A DNA stretch of 64,000 nucleotides from Microplitis mediator (lineage: Eukaryota; Arthropoda; Insecta; Hymenoptera; Braconidae): the NCBI RefSeq assembly GCF_029852145.1, contig NC_079974.1:15127582-15191581 (forward strand). Direction: 5' to 3'. The position numbers and the translations under genes are program-made. Position 1 is the first letter of the stretch, and every line of letters begins with the position of its first letter. A model generated the notes under the pieces. That model was given only the letters and a program-made list of their open reading frames with translations, searched no databases and had not been told where the DNA came from. This document shows, one piece after another, positions 22,681 through 33,765 of this stretch.

Positions 22681-24220
22681 AAAAAAATGTATAATTAATT
22701 TTGTTTAAATTATTTGATAAAGCCTTCACTGTTAACATCTCGGTGCATAGTTACATAGAATAGAGAGACAAGAGAGTGATTGGACTGGTTGGTAAGTTTT
22801 AGCTCGTTGGCTCGGGTATCTCGACCTTTGGGATGCAATGCAAGCAACCATGCAACCGACTAGTTGTTGCAATTAGACTTGAAGGCTTCTCTATTCTATC
22901 CCATCTATCCGTCAAGATTCGTCTGCTATACAGAGAATTGAGTAGAGTAAAACGTGTTGTGTTGGCGTTGATGATGTATGAGCTAAACTCATACCAGCTT
23001 CACATGTGAGATGCAGAAGCTGCTATTCAACTGACCTAGTCATGCTTACAATTATTTTATTTTTATATTCCGTAATGCAAATGCTTTTTTTTATTTATAA
23101 TATTTATTATTCCATTCATTTTTTCGGAATTTTACATTTTAAAATCAATGGAATTTTTTTTTGTTCCGTTTTAAGTATCGATTAAAAAGAAATCCGATGA
23201 TTAATTTTATATTTTCGACGCAATGGTTCATATAGATATAAATAACTGGCCCAATATCGTTTTTAAACGTTGTTACGTCGACGGTATTAATGTTTGTTTA
23301 CTATACGATTGACTAAAAATAAAATAGACAGAAATAATTTATCAATTATTATTTTTTTTTTATATAAATGCTGCGACGCAAAAGATTGATAACGTTTTTT
23401 TTATCTATAATATAAAATAAAAAAAAAAAACGATTGTAAAAAGAACGATAAAGTCTGAGTTTATTGACTAGAAGGAAAAAAAAAAAGGTGGAACGAATGC
23501 TCGGTTAAAACAACAATAATAATAATCGCTGTGAAAAACAAAAAAAGTAATGATAGAATTTAATTATCAGTTGTATAGAGAACAGGAGAAAGAGAAATGT
23601 CGGTTGCATGACAGCTAATTGCATAAGTGGGCATCGATAAATCTCCCTATGGCAGCGTGGAAAATTGCTGATATCCGTTTTATACTTCAAAGCAACAAAA
23701 AATAAATAGATAAACAAATAATTAAATAGATACAACAGAAATGATAGAGGAAGAAACGCAGATGAGTAAAAAAAAAACAGAATAGTAAAAATCGACCGGA
23801 AAGTATACGGTCTAAAGTTTCTGTCAATTGGGAGTAAAAAAACTAGTGTGGGTTTTAGATTTTATACAGCGGCAATAGCCAGGAGTTGTCTGCACATGAG
23901 CATTTTGCTCGGGACACTAAATTCGCACATGTGAGGAAATAAATGCCCGATGAAGCGTAACGCGACGCACCTGTCGCCAATTTACGGGTACAAATGTTGA
24001 TAATGATTAATTGACCGTTCAAATAATTATTTTATAGATTTACTCGCTGTTATAAAATGTACACTTTGTATTTTATTTTATTTATATTTTTCAAGGATGG
24101 GTTAAATAGATTTATTTTTAATTTTACAAACTCCCGATGATCTGTCGAGCCTATTTATAAATAATCAAATTAAAAATCGTGAACCTTGAAAAGTAAATTA
24201 TAAAATATTTTTAGCATAAT
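22681..24220. other. Gene-free stretch with an exon-like island
   Basis: 22740-23040 is clearly richer in GC than its surroundings and holds a donor-like TGGTTG|GTAAGT near 22791. It carries no convincing coding frame and could be a non-coding exon or enhancer. 23880-24000 is similar. The rest is AT-rich. Confidence 0.35.
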
Positions 24221-24323
24221 CCAGTCGGACCTCGTTATAAGACCATCATCATACCTTTTTCATAAATCAGGTATCACGATAGTTTGAGAGATCAACTAAT
24301 AGTCTTATAACGAGGTCCTACTG
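24221..24323. repeat. Short pogo/Tigger-like MITE
   Basis: CAGTCGGACCTCGTTATAAGA is matched, inverted, by TCTTATAACGAGGTCCTACTG followed by TA. The arms make up nearly all of its 100 bp. The CAGT-[CA]-G-GACCTCG end is the type seen in pogo/Tigger relatives with TA targets. This assignment rests on recall of terminal motifs. Confidence 0.75.
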
Positions 24324-24358
24324 TAAATAGTAATTGCTAAAATTTTTAAAAATATCAA

Positions 24359-24757
24359 TGATCTTGAAGTAAGTATGAATGTAAATGTAGCAGAAAATTG
24401 TAAATTTTTGAAATTCTAGAAACAATGGAAAAAATGTAAGCAGAGTAAAAATAAAAAAATGCATTTTTAGATAAATGCAAAATCTGTTTGCGCATTTTTT
24501 TAAATTTAATTATTTTAATTAATTAATTTATTTATTTCAAATTTATAAATTGTCTTATGTCTGTTATATTCACACTCATAAGGTAGACAGTTATCAATTT
24601 TCGGTTTTTTTTCTGACTTCAATTATAAAAAAAAAAAAAGAAAAACTAAAAATATATGCACATGTAGAAAATTAAAAAATTCATAGGTGCATTTTTTATC
24701 GTTTCTAAAAAATTCAAAAATTATTAGACTTCGGTTTACTTCAGTATCATAAATATT
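24359..24757. repeat. Family E element with family D inserted, second composite
   Basis: ATGATCTTGAAGTA, then D (24371-24577, GTATGAATGTAAATGTAGC ... TATATTCACACTCAT), then the E body, ending AGACTTCGGTTTACTTCAGTATCAT. The E ends ATGAT-[AC]-[CT]TGAAGT are inverted. D sits at the same position as in the 20943 composite. Confidence 0.8.
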
Positions 24758-25587
24758 AAAAAAAAATTACTATTTTTTCTAACGCTCCTACATTAATTAC
24801 AAAATATAAACTTTGTCGATTAATTCCTTAATGGCGTAATTTATTTTAGTAAAAGTGGTTATATAAAATATAAATCTTTATGTATGTACATGTGTTATTA
24901 ATATTTATTTATTTATAATTATTATAGACTTTTGTAAGCCTCAAGTCTTTATGACGATGTATACTTTCGCGTCACCCGATGCATTAAATGGCGCGCAGCA
25001 TGAACAAGGAGTCGCTGTCACGATTCTAATGTGCCTATAACTCGGAGCAATGTACGCCACGGGTTCTCTTTACTTTAAAGTACAGAGCACAGAGGCTTCC
25101 TTCTTACATTACATTAGCTTCTCTATAGTTCTATACTATTATATTCAGCGATATGCTGCGCACTAGTATCTATAGATGCAACCAACTACAACTACATACT
25201 GCACTCTATATATATATATATGCAACTAGAAGTAGTTTTGCTATGCTAGTAGTATAAAATACTAAGAGTATGGTCATAGTGTTGTATACATTATAATAGT
25301 ATACTACAGTAGTAAAGCAAAAGCAAAATGCCTGGAGAAAGTTAATTTCGCGTGGTATGGCCGTTGAACTGATTGCCCGACGTTACGTACAGACAGTTAA
25401 GTGTACGTGCATGTCGAGAGGTGCAAGTCACTAACTACCTTCACAATATTCTTTGTATGTGCATGCAAATATAATAAAAAAAAAGTAGTAGTAGTTTTTT
25501 TTATAACGATCGATAAAACAATGACCAGGTTGTCGAAGCTGAACGTACGGTATTGGACAATTAGGCCGATCACTGGACAATTAAATA
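24758..25587. other. Gene-free stretch with a GC-richer block
   Basis: 24940-25420 is less AT-rich and holds repeated TATAGTA/ACTAGTA strings. A 65-codon frame at 25401-25598 shows no known feature. No gene is called. Confidence 0.35.
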
Positions 25588-25854
25588 CACTCAGATAAAA
25601 AAAAGGATTTCTTGGTGCAAAAAATTTTTACTTGCCCTAAAAAAGTTTTCGCATTACGAATTGAAAACAAAAATTTTTTACGATAAGAAATTTTTTCGAT
25701 GTTCTAGAAGTGGATCGATTGAATTTACTGTGAAAAAAATGAAATAAAAAAAATGTCAAACATAAGCCATTTTATAGTCAAAAGTAGGTGGATCCCCACT
25801 TCTCGATCAAAATTTTTCTTGCTCCAAAACATTCTATTTTTCTGTGGATTTTTT
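25588..25854. repeat. MITE family F, copy 1
   Basis: AAAAGGATTTCTTGGTGCAA at the left and an AGAATTTTTTT / TTCTATTTTTCTGTG type right end, arranged as an imperfect palindrome. Related copies occur at 31920, 36563 and, as outer arms, at 49629-51033. Confidence 0.65.
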
Positions 25855-26783
25855 TAACTGTTAGATATTTAAAAACAAATGTGTAAATAAATAAATAAGA
25901 ATGTTGGGTAAAATTTTTGTATAGATAAAAAATGAATACCGTTTCTATGTCTCGTTATATCAAAGGAAACGCCTCGTCTGGTATTCAACGACCTGGGAAA
26001 TTTGAGAGAGGCTTTCCCTGGCGTTACTGAATAATCACACTGTGGAAAGTCCTCTCGATCCTCTTAAATAAGAAGCTGGAGATGTAAAAAATAAAATAAA
26101 AAGACGAAAGAATAAAAGAAAAAAAAGTTGTTACGACTAAACGAATTAAAGAAACGTAAATTACAGGCAACTTGCCAAAGTACGGTGGTAGATTAGTTTT
26201 GCTGGCGTGGTTTAACTCATCTGACGTAACACGGTTTAAAAACGTACGTCGAACTCTTAAATTTTTAAATAAAGTAATTTAACCACATGTTACTTTTATC
26301 TATTTCTGGTACAACGTCGCGATAGATCGCGCTCTTGAGTCTTGAGAGTAGAGTGGGTTACTGAATAAAATATTATAAAGATGCTTGGAATGAGAACAAA
26401 GAGCTAGAAAAATATGTATTTATGTATATTTAATTTAATAATCAATATATACATGTAACCTTGAAGATCTGAAAAGGATCGTGACCTCCTGGCCACATTG
26501 TTTTAAATCCTACAGGCGGTACCCACGATTTATTCCCACCCTGAATTTCATTTTTCACATTATTTACAACAACAATAACCATAGGATTAACATTCTTTAT
26601 TAATTAGAATTGCGTTTTAATATTACACTTTTTTTCTTAAAAAATTATTTTATTTAAATTGATCCATATTCTGGTGATCCATGAGCCATCTCTACACACC
26701 AGCAAAGTGATTTATTGTAATTTTTTGTTGTAAACTGCCTAACATTGCAAGTATTAAAAAAAATAATAGTTAATTTATTCGTA
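25855..26783. other. Gene-free stretch
   Basis: GC-richer patches occur at 25970-26060 and 26455-26540. No frame or splice pair supports an exon. Confidence 0.4.
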
Positions 26784-27265
26784 CACTGTAAAAAGAACCG
26801 GAGTAAGTCCAGGCGGTGTAGGTGTTAAAATTTTCGGTGTTAAATTTCAACACCGAAAGCGGTGTTAAAATAACACCGCCGCCGATGTAAATATTCTTTA
26901 CGGGTGTTAAAAAATTTTTCGATGTTGAAAATATTTAACTTTGTGAATATTTTTACTTCCTCGTCCAAGAAAGTTAAACAGTATTTTTGTTAATTAATTA
27001 AATTATTGGTGATTGAAATGTTGGGCGTAAAAGTGTGTAAATTTTAAATAAATTACGTATAACATAAATAATTATTTAAATAAGTACATAGTAAAATTAA
27101 AGTTTCCTCCAGATAATATTCATTAATTTTTTATATTTTTTTATATGTAAGAGATTTTTTTTTTCATTTCGATTCGTGGAATTTTTTTTTACACCGATTT
27201 AACACCGCCAAATTACACCGCCTACACCGGTGTTATTTCTTTTTTACACTGCTCTTTTTACAGTG
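26784..27265. repeat. MITE family A, copy 2
   Basis: TA-CACTGTAAAAA at the left and TTTTTACAGTG-TA at the right are perfect inverted ends with a TA duplication. GGTGTTAAAATTTTCGGTGT-type units and the AT-rich core match copies 1 and 3. Confidence 0.9.
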
Positions 27266-28234
27266 TATATGAAAGGAAAATAAATGTAAATATATTAAAA
27301 AATTATTATTATTATTATTAACAATAATAATAAATTGTTATGAAATATTATATTATTGAGCATTCACTGGCTGAATGACAAAGTTCGTTTATTTCTCAAC
27401 CAGAATTATCCGGTTGGGATTTTCCTAGGCTTAGATTGTACATGTATGTATGTTAAGTCAACACACTGCAATAACTGATGTGTAGAAGTTTTCGCATGTC
27501 GCGTGGGCGCAAGACCCAGCCGGGATCACTCACACGTGCTTTATTCAATACTAGTAGAAGAATATGATGAGCTTGTGGTAGTGATACGATACGATAGTTG
27601 TATGTATGTATATATGTAGAGAACGAGTAAATAAGTAGTTGAATAGTCGTGGATGTAGTATTTTAGCTCAGCTAGATCAGCGAATAAGCTCGAGGGAACT
27701 GCTATACCGGTTTGTAACTGAAAAAAAAGACAATGCTCCGACCTTAGCCAATATGGTCAGACAAGATTCTGTATCTCTTTCATCTCGTTCTTTCTTTATA
27801 CTTAATGTCTCCAATGTTGTTGCCCTCGACGTTTTACCATTTTATTTATTATTGTTTTTATTTTTCCTTCAAGTTCTGATGCTTGGAACAATTTATCCTT
27901 CAATTTCTATCAAGGGCATTTTCTTTGTTTATCATTTTTTTGATAGTTATATTTATGTGGAGGATTTTTAAAATTATCTCGGAATCTTTTTTTTTTTACA
28001 ATGAAATTTTATTTTTAGTCGCCATTTGTAATTTAAATGTCAGCCATTTTGATTTTTGATATCCTCCATTTTGTTTGTAATAAAAACTTTTAATAAATGA
28101 ATATATTTTAATAAAAATTTTGTGTAACATTTATTCAAAAATTTAAACAATTTATCAAAAAAATTGACTTAAATAGAGTTTTTTACATTAACGACGGATA
28201 TTTGATTAATAAATTTTCTTTCTTTTTTTTTTAG
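27266..28234. other. Upstream region of the TBCEL-like gene
   Basis: (TTA)n at 27305-27330. A GC-richer block at 27360-27790 contains possible 5'UTR sequence and a 110-codon frame (27639-27971) whose second half is hydrophobic and low-complexity. No defined donor ties it to the acceptor at 28233-28234, so the true transcription start is unknown. Confidence 0.35.
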
Positions 28235-28246
28235 AATGCTCTAAAG

Positions 28247-30632
28247 ATGCCATCGCTCCTAGAGGCTCTGGAGTTGAAGTACGGGAGCACAGCTGGAGAT
28301 TGCTCTGAATGTAGTTTGACAGATGAAGAAACAGAACTATCAGGATCACCAAAAAATGCAGCCCTATCTGTCAGTATATTTATTCCCAAAAAATCGCCGC
28401 GTCACACAGTACCAGCCTTACTAGTATTACAAGACTGCGATATCGAGTGCGCTGGTAATGACGCTGAAAAATTACGCAATAAATGCAAGAATGTCGAAGA
28501 ACTAGATTTGGCCCAAAACAAATTATCACAATGGGATGAAGTGTTTGGTATACTAGAGCACATGCCAAAAATAAAATTCGTTAACTTGAGTTTTAATAGT
28601 TTAGCCGAGGCATTGGAAGTTAAACACGGCAGATATGAATCATTGCGTAATCTTGTACTAAATGGTACAAGAATTTCATGGGCAACTGTTCAAGATTTAG
28701 TTAGACTGCTTCTTAATTTGGAAGAATTACATTTATCATTAAATGAATTTAAGACTGTCGACTTGGAGCATCATAAGCCCGAAAATATAAATAAATCATT
28801 GAAAAAATTACATTTTACAGGCAATCCTGTTGAAAGTTGGTCAGAAATTTGCAAACTTGGTTACTCATTTCCAAATCTTGAAAGTCTTGTTCTTGCTGAG
28901 TGTCCTCTCAGATCACTGGCACTTGCCGAAGAAAATCGTAATTATGATGAAAGAAATTCGTCGTCTCAAGCAATACCAGCATTTGCCGAACAGTCTAAAG
29001 AAGACGAGAACGAAAATGTACCCACAGGATTTATGATGGAAAAAGAAACGGAACCTAAAGAAAATGGCGACAGATTAAAAACACCCGAAAAAATATTCGG
29101 TCAAGAAAATTGCACTTCGTACAACAGAAGTGAGAGTGAGTGTGAGAGTGGAAACAAAATTCCATCATCACATGATCCATTTAGAATGTTGAGATTCCTC
29201 AATGTCAATGGCACATTACTGTCAACTTGGGATGACGTTGAGCGACTCGCAAGATTTCCTGCTCTGAAATCTCTTAGAATGCAAGGCTGCCCACTTTTTG
29301 AGGTAAACAACAAACTTCAATTTATATCTTTACAATTAAAAGTTTGAAAGTTTATTACTTAATTATCTTTTACTCAGAGTCCTCGAGAGTACACAGAGCA
29401 CGAGAGAAGGCAGCTGCTGATAGCACGACTTCCAAATGTAGAAACACTTAATGGCGGCGGGGTTATTTCCTCGCAGGAACGCGAGGACGCCGAGCGAGCA
29501 TTTATTCGGTACTACATGGACAAACCGGAAGCGGATAGACCTGAAAGGTTTTTATTAATTGTTATAATTAAACAAGGCCATGTTGGTGTCGTATGATCAG
29601 TAATTAATGGCTGCTATTTTATTTTTATTTTTTCAAGGTATGCTGAGCTTGTCGGCATTCATGGGAAATTGGATCCGCTGGTTAATGTTGACCTCACACC
29701 AGAAAAACGTGTAAAAGTCAAGTTTACCTACGGCGATCTCGTTGAAGTTTGTTTATTATTTACTTACTACTAATTAATGTCGTTTCCAGTATTTTAATTA
29801 TTTTATTATTTCAGGTCCGATGTGTTGATGTTTACAGAACTGTCTTTGAATTAAAGACAAAGTTGGAGTCAATGGTTAAAATTCCTGCCAATAGAATGAG
29901 ACTTTTTTATGTTGATCAAGTAAATAATTTTTTTTTTAATAATCGGCGATTCAAAAAATACGTTCGCAATTATGGGGTAGGAGAGAGTGTCGCTTACTGT
30001 TACAAGGGGGTGGGGTGCGTCTAAGGAAACGTGACATTCGTAGCTCATAAAAAAAAAATTTTTTCTCGGTTTTTTTAAATTTTATTTTTGTGTTACGATA
30101 AAAAATCATTCATTTCCGTCATAATGGGAGGGGCGGTCTATTATTGACGCAATATTTACATGGGGATCGCAGAAAATGTGACATCGTGACAAAGGGAGGG
30201 AGAGAGTAAAAAAGATGAAATTTTGCGTAACGTATTTTATGAACGGCCTCTACACTGTAAAAAATCCGGAGTAATTACGGATTTCATTTAAATCCGCATT
30301 CATTCCGATTCAGAGTTAATATTAAAATAAACTCCCCGGAGTAAATTTCAATCGGAGGGGATCAAATAAATAAACAGTCATCCGCTTCGCATTCATTCCG
30401 GATTTAATCCGCAAATTTTTTACAGTGTAAGTTAAGATAAAAATAAAATAAAATAATTAATAATAAATAAAATAAATAGGTAATGAAATTACAATACGGG
30501 CCAGAGGAAATGCTGTATCCTAATAAGCAGCTGTACCGATACAACATAAGAAATGGGGATGAAATAATAATAGACAGCAAGCTGAACCGCTTTGTGTCTT
30601 CATCTTCGAGCACATCGTCCATACGGTCTTAG
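28247..30632 (+). CDS. Tubulin-specific chaperone cofactor E-like protein (TBCEL)
   Basis: TBCEL proteins (leucine-rich repeats plus ubiquitin-like domain, without the CAP-Gly of cofactor E) act in the cytosol on tubulin dimers and promote their turnover. Exons are 28247-29302, 29378-29547, 29638-29746, 29815-29919 and 30480-30632. All are in frame, giving about 530 aa. Leucine-rich repeats cover about 60-225 (NVEELDLAQNKLSQWDEV, LRNLVLNGTRISW, NLEELHLSLNEF) and 302-352. ARLPNVETLNGGGVISSQER follows. The ubiquitin-like domain is about 433-515 and contains YGPEEMLYPNKQLYRYNIRN, close to the human FGPEEM segment. The protein is roughly 100 aa longer than human TBCEL, partly through a charged insert at about 228-300. 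The ATG at 28247 follows an acceptor and a 4-codon open stretch, so a further upstream coding exon cannot be excluded. Intron 4 contains two MITEs. Confidence 0.92.
29940..30250. repeat. Unclassified MITE in TBCEL intron 4
   Basis: ATTCAAAAAATACGTTCGCAA at the left is matched, inverted, by TTGCGTAACGTATTTTATGAA at the right. GC-richer internal strings (GGGGTGGGGTGCGTCTAAGG) occur between. No ORF. The element directly abuts a family B element. Confidence 0.65.
30253..30427. repeat. MITE family B, copy 2
   Basis: TA-CACTGTAAAAAATCCGGAGT at the left and ATTTTTTACAGTG-TA at the right, with TA duplicated. The interior consists of GGAGTAA / TTACTCC and ATTTAAATCCGCATTC units. It ends 52 bp before the last TBCEL acceptor. 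Confidence 0.9.
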
Positions 30633-30937
30633 GATAAATAAAGTAAAGAAACTAAACAGCTGGATAAAGTTAACAAATATAATGTTCTGTCGTAATGAAC
30701 ATTATTTATCGTCAGCCGGTGTGATGACGATCGTACTTGCTGTGAAAAGCATAGCCGTTGTTTTCTCTTATGGACATTTAGGAGCACGGCAGTAAATTGA
30801 TGATGATGGTGATGGTGATGATAAGAAACGTCAAAGCCAATAGTTTAGAATTATAGAAATTCTCAAGTGTTACGTTGGCTTTTGTATTTGTTACTCCGAT
30901 ATTATTGAAAATCGCATCAACTCTATATAAATAGATA

Positions 30938-30999
<62 letters not shown>

Positions 31000-31919
31000 T
31001 ATAATATAACTGATACAAAGTTTAAGTTTCTCAAAATATATGAGACAAAAGATTTTGTCACACTTGTCCTCGAGTTTTATAATAATTTAAATACGAGTAT
31101 TCTCGGCTGTCAATATTCTATTATATTGATATTGATTTATTAAAATATATAAAACTATTTTTGTATTATAATTATAGAAGCCATCCTACTAGACGCTATC
31201 GAACTAATTATAGTCGAGAATTGTCTGTCAGTTTATAAACTCGAGGATTTTTTTGAAAATTTTTTTCTGTCAATGTGTTAATTTTTTTTTTTTTTTTTTT
31301 TTTTTTAACTGTGGAATTGCAATCAGTTTATATCTAGATAATTGTAATTATAATCTGTTGCGTGTCCACGTGATTCCACTGGCTGTGACAAGTTTATTTA
31401 GTCAAAATGATTATAATAATCGCCGCCGCCAACAACGAATGTAATAACGTTTTATTATTATTATTATTACTATTATTTTTATTTAGAATTGATCGGTGTC
31501 GTAGGTCGTCTGGATATATTTATAAAAAGAAGTGTAAAAAAAACGTTGGATTAAATTAATTAAACCGCTTTCACGTCCGCGACAAATTACTGCCAGAAAA
31601 AAATAAACGCAGCAAATATTAATAATAATAATTAAATAAATGATAATGATAATTATTAACACATCTGTCGGGATGGGAACAAAGAAAGCGGTTTTAAATT
31701 TGAATAAAATCTATGGACAATCTATGATTTACTATTTACTATAAATAACAACGTAGTCACTACTTTTTGTGCCTAGAATTATTCAGACGTCTCTTAACGC
31801 TGCCCTGTAAATATAAAGTCGTCAGCCGTTTTTTTTCTCTTCTCTTTATAACAAAAATAAAACTGGGATAATTTAATGTGGACTTTGGAAGCAAGTGTAG
31901 GCGTATTTGGAAATTATCG
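30633..31919. other. TBCEL 3' flank
   Basis: Likely 3'UTR followed by intergenic DNA. It contains an (AT)n microsatellite at 30939-30993, poly-T at 31279-31306 and a (TTA)n at 31454-31472. No further gene is seen. Confidence 0.45.
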
Positions 31920-32077
31920 GTACAGAAAAAAATGATTTTTTGGTGTAAAAAATTTTTACTCGCACTACGAAAATTTTTTGAATCATAAATTGGAAATAAA
32001 AATTTTTTTAGAGCAAGAAAAAATTATTTGGGACAACTAAAAAATTCTTTTGCTAAGAAATCCTTCTTTTCTGTGTT
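31920..32077. repeat. MITE family F, copy 2
   Basis: ACAGAAAAAAATGATTTTTTGG at the left with AAGAAATCCTTCTTTTCTGTG at the right, an imperfect palindrome about 158 bp long. Confidence 0.7.
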
Positions 32078-32082
32078 GCTGA

Positions 32083-32209
32083 TTATCCCATACGAAAAAA
32101 TATATATCCCGGCAAAATAGTATATATGCGGCTTATATACTTAGTATTGTATGTATGTTATTTTGCCGACATATATTCCCGGATATATACTTTTCCGCAT
32201 GGGATAATA
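32083..32209. repeat. Short palindromic MITE
   Basis: TTATCCCATACGAAAA ... TTTTCCGCATGGGATAA inverted ends. TATATATCCCGGCAAAATA and its complement TATTTTGCCGACATATATTCC lie inside. It lies directly next to family F copy 2. Confidence 0.8.
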
Positions 32210-32867
32210 ATGCCGCGAAAATAAAAAAATTTCAAAACTAAAATAATTTTATTTACTTTTTACTGGCAATTTTTTTAAACAATTACACGCATGCACATAC
32301 GAACACTTGAATATCCTCTGGTAAATGTTAAAATAGCTTGAGAATTAATCAAAAATTTTAATTTTATGAAATAAAACTGAAATCAATAAAACTTTTTTTA
32401 AAATTTAAAATTTTTCATTGAAAATTAAAAGTAACAAAAATTAAAAATTTTAATATTTTCGCGCCATTGCGAAATTTAGCTTGAGAATTCCAAATGCACT
32501 ACAATGATGATATTTAAAATTAACAATTAATCTCATAAAATTCTAAAACTAAATAGACTACGTAATTATATATGTACCCGTAATACGATTATTAACACGG
32601 AAACTAAAAGGTGTACGTTGATAATAGAGCAGGTGGAGTTTCAAGATACGATACAGGAAGTTCGCTCCCAGGTCTTATAAAATTGAATGAATTAAATTGA
32701 ATTTTTTTTGTGCTGGCGCAATTGTACGTACTAACAATTAAATCATTTATAAGAATAAATATACAATAAGTATTGATAATTAATTACATGTTTTATTATT
32801 AACAATAGTGATAGTGATAATGATAATGATAATGATGATAAATAAATTTTTTTTTATGAATATTCAG
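32210..32867. other. Gene-free AT-rich stretch
   Basis: No feature beyond a (GATAAT)n run at 32812-32840, just before a possible acceptor at 32866-32867. Confidence 0.4.
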
Positions 32868-33010
32868 GCTAGCAAAGTGTACTGGAGTGTATGGCTCCCT
32901 TGCGTAATAGTAGTACGTTGTCACATAACGTCAGGCGATGGTTTAGATAGTATGGTAGCTTTCGCTAGAGCATTATCATCACCCCTTGAAAAATACCACG
33001 AGCTACGAGG
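32868..33010 (+). other. Candidate exon a (upstream of the 41760 gene)
   Basis: Flanked by TGAATATTCAG and a strong GG|GTAAGT donor. One frame is open across all 143 nt and reads SKVYWSVWLPCVIVV, then DSMVAFARALSSPLEKYHEL. Spliced to exon b at 33219, it stays open for 25 more codons to TGA. An ATG inside it would start a 48-codon ORF. It is either the 3' coding end of an unseen small gene or a 5'UTR exon with a uORF. No family is recognised. Confidence 0.35.
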
Positions 33011-33218
33011 GTAAGTATATCCGGATCGATTGTCGAGCTTCAACCACTGGCGCCACATTCGAGCTCACGGCTGATAAAATGTCCAATATAGAATAACGTC
33101 GTGCTGGTTTAGCTTGCGCGTCGACTCCATGACCAACCACCCTATACATTCATTCTATATATATATATATATATATATGTACATGCTTTACTACACCCTC
33201 GCTTTACTTTTTTTCCAG

Positions 33219-33765
33219 TCGCGTACGAGCAGCGTGCGAGAGAGTGACGTGTGCGGAGTTACCACCGAGGGTACTCGCGCGTCGTTTAGTCGGAGGAAAG
33301 TGCTGATGCCCAAGTGCCTGATGATGAGTCTCTGGTCCTCGTAAAAATGTAAATAGAGTGGTCGTGTGAGAGGGGAGTGGGGCCTGGGGCTTTCATACTC
33401 TCTTATATTTTTTTTTTAAATCCACTGATATATTTGTTTAAAATAATTTATCTAAATGATATTGAACGGCATTGATTGTCGTTAGTAATCATAATCATAA
33501 ATTATTTTTTTGTAACTGGAGCTAATTGTGAAGACTCGCTTATATATGAACAGACTAGATCGCACAGTATTTTGCGATAATAACGTAAACGAGGACGTTG
33601 TTGGATAAGAGATAATAATAATTTATAAAATAAAACATACAAAAAAGACAGATTGAGTCTGCGACAGCTATTAGGGCGAGCCGTGAGTCGTTTGTCGATG
33701 CACACATGGAAGGCATGGAATAGCCGATCGATTTAAAGTGCACCAGGAAGGGAGAATTAACGAGG
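33219..33765 (+). other. Candidate exon b, likely 5'UTR
   Basis: Begins after CTTTTTTTCCAG and ends at CGAGG|GTAAGTTT (33766). The GC content of 33219-33400 is well above the surroundings. Frames are short. The next good acceptor with a start codon on this strand is 41734-41735, 24 nt before an ATG at 41760, so this may be the 5'UTR of that gene across an intron of about 8 kb. The exon may be split internally. Confidence 0.35.

Noticed and set aside
30939..30993. Possible palindromic regulatory site (AT)n
   Set aside because: A simple dinucleotide repeat.
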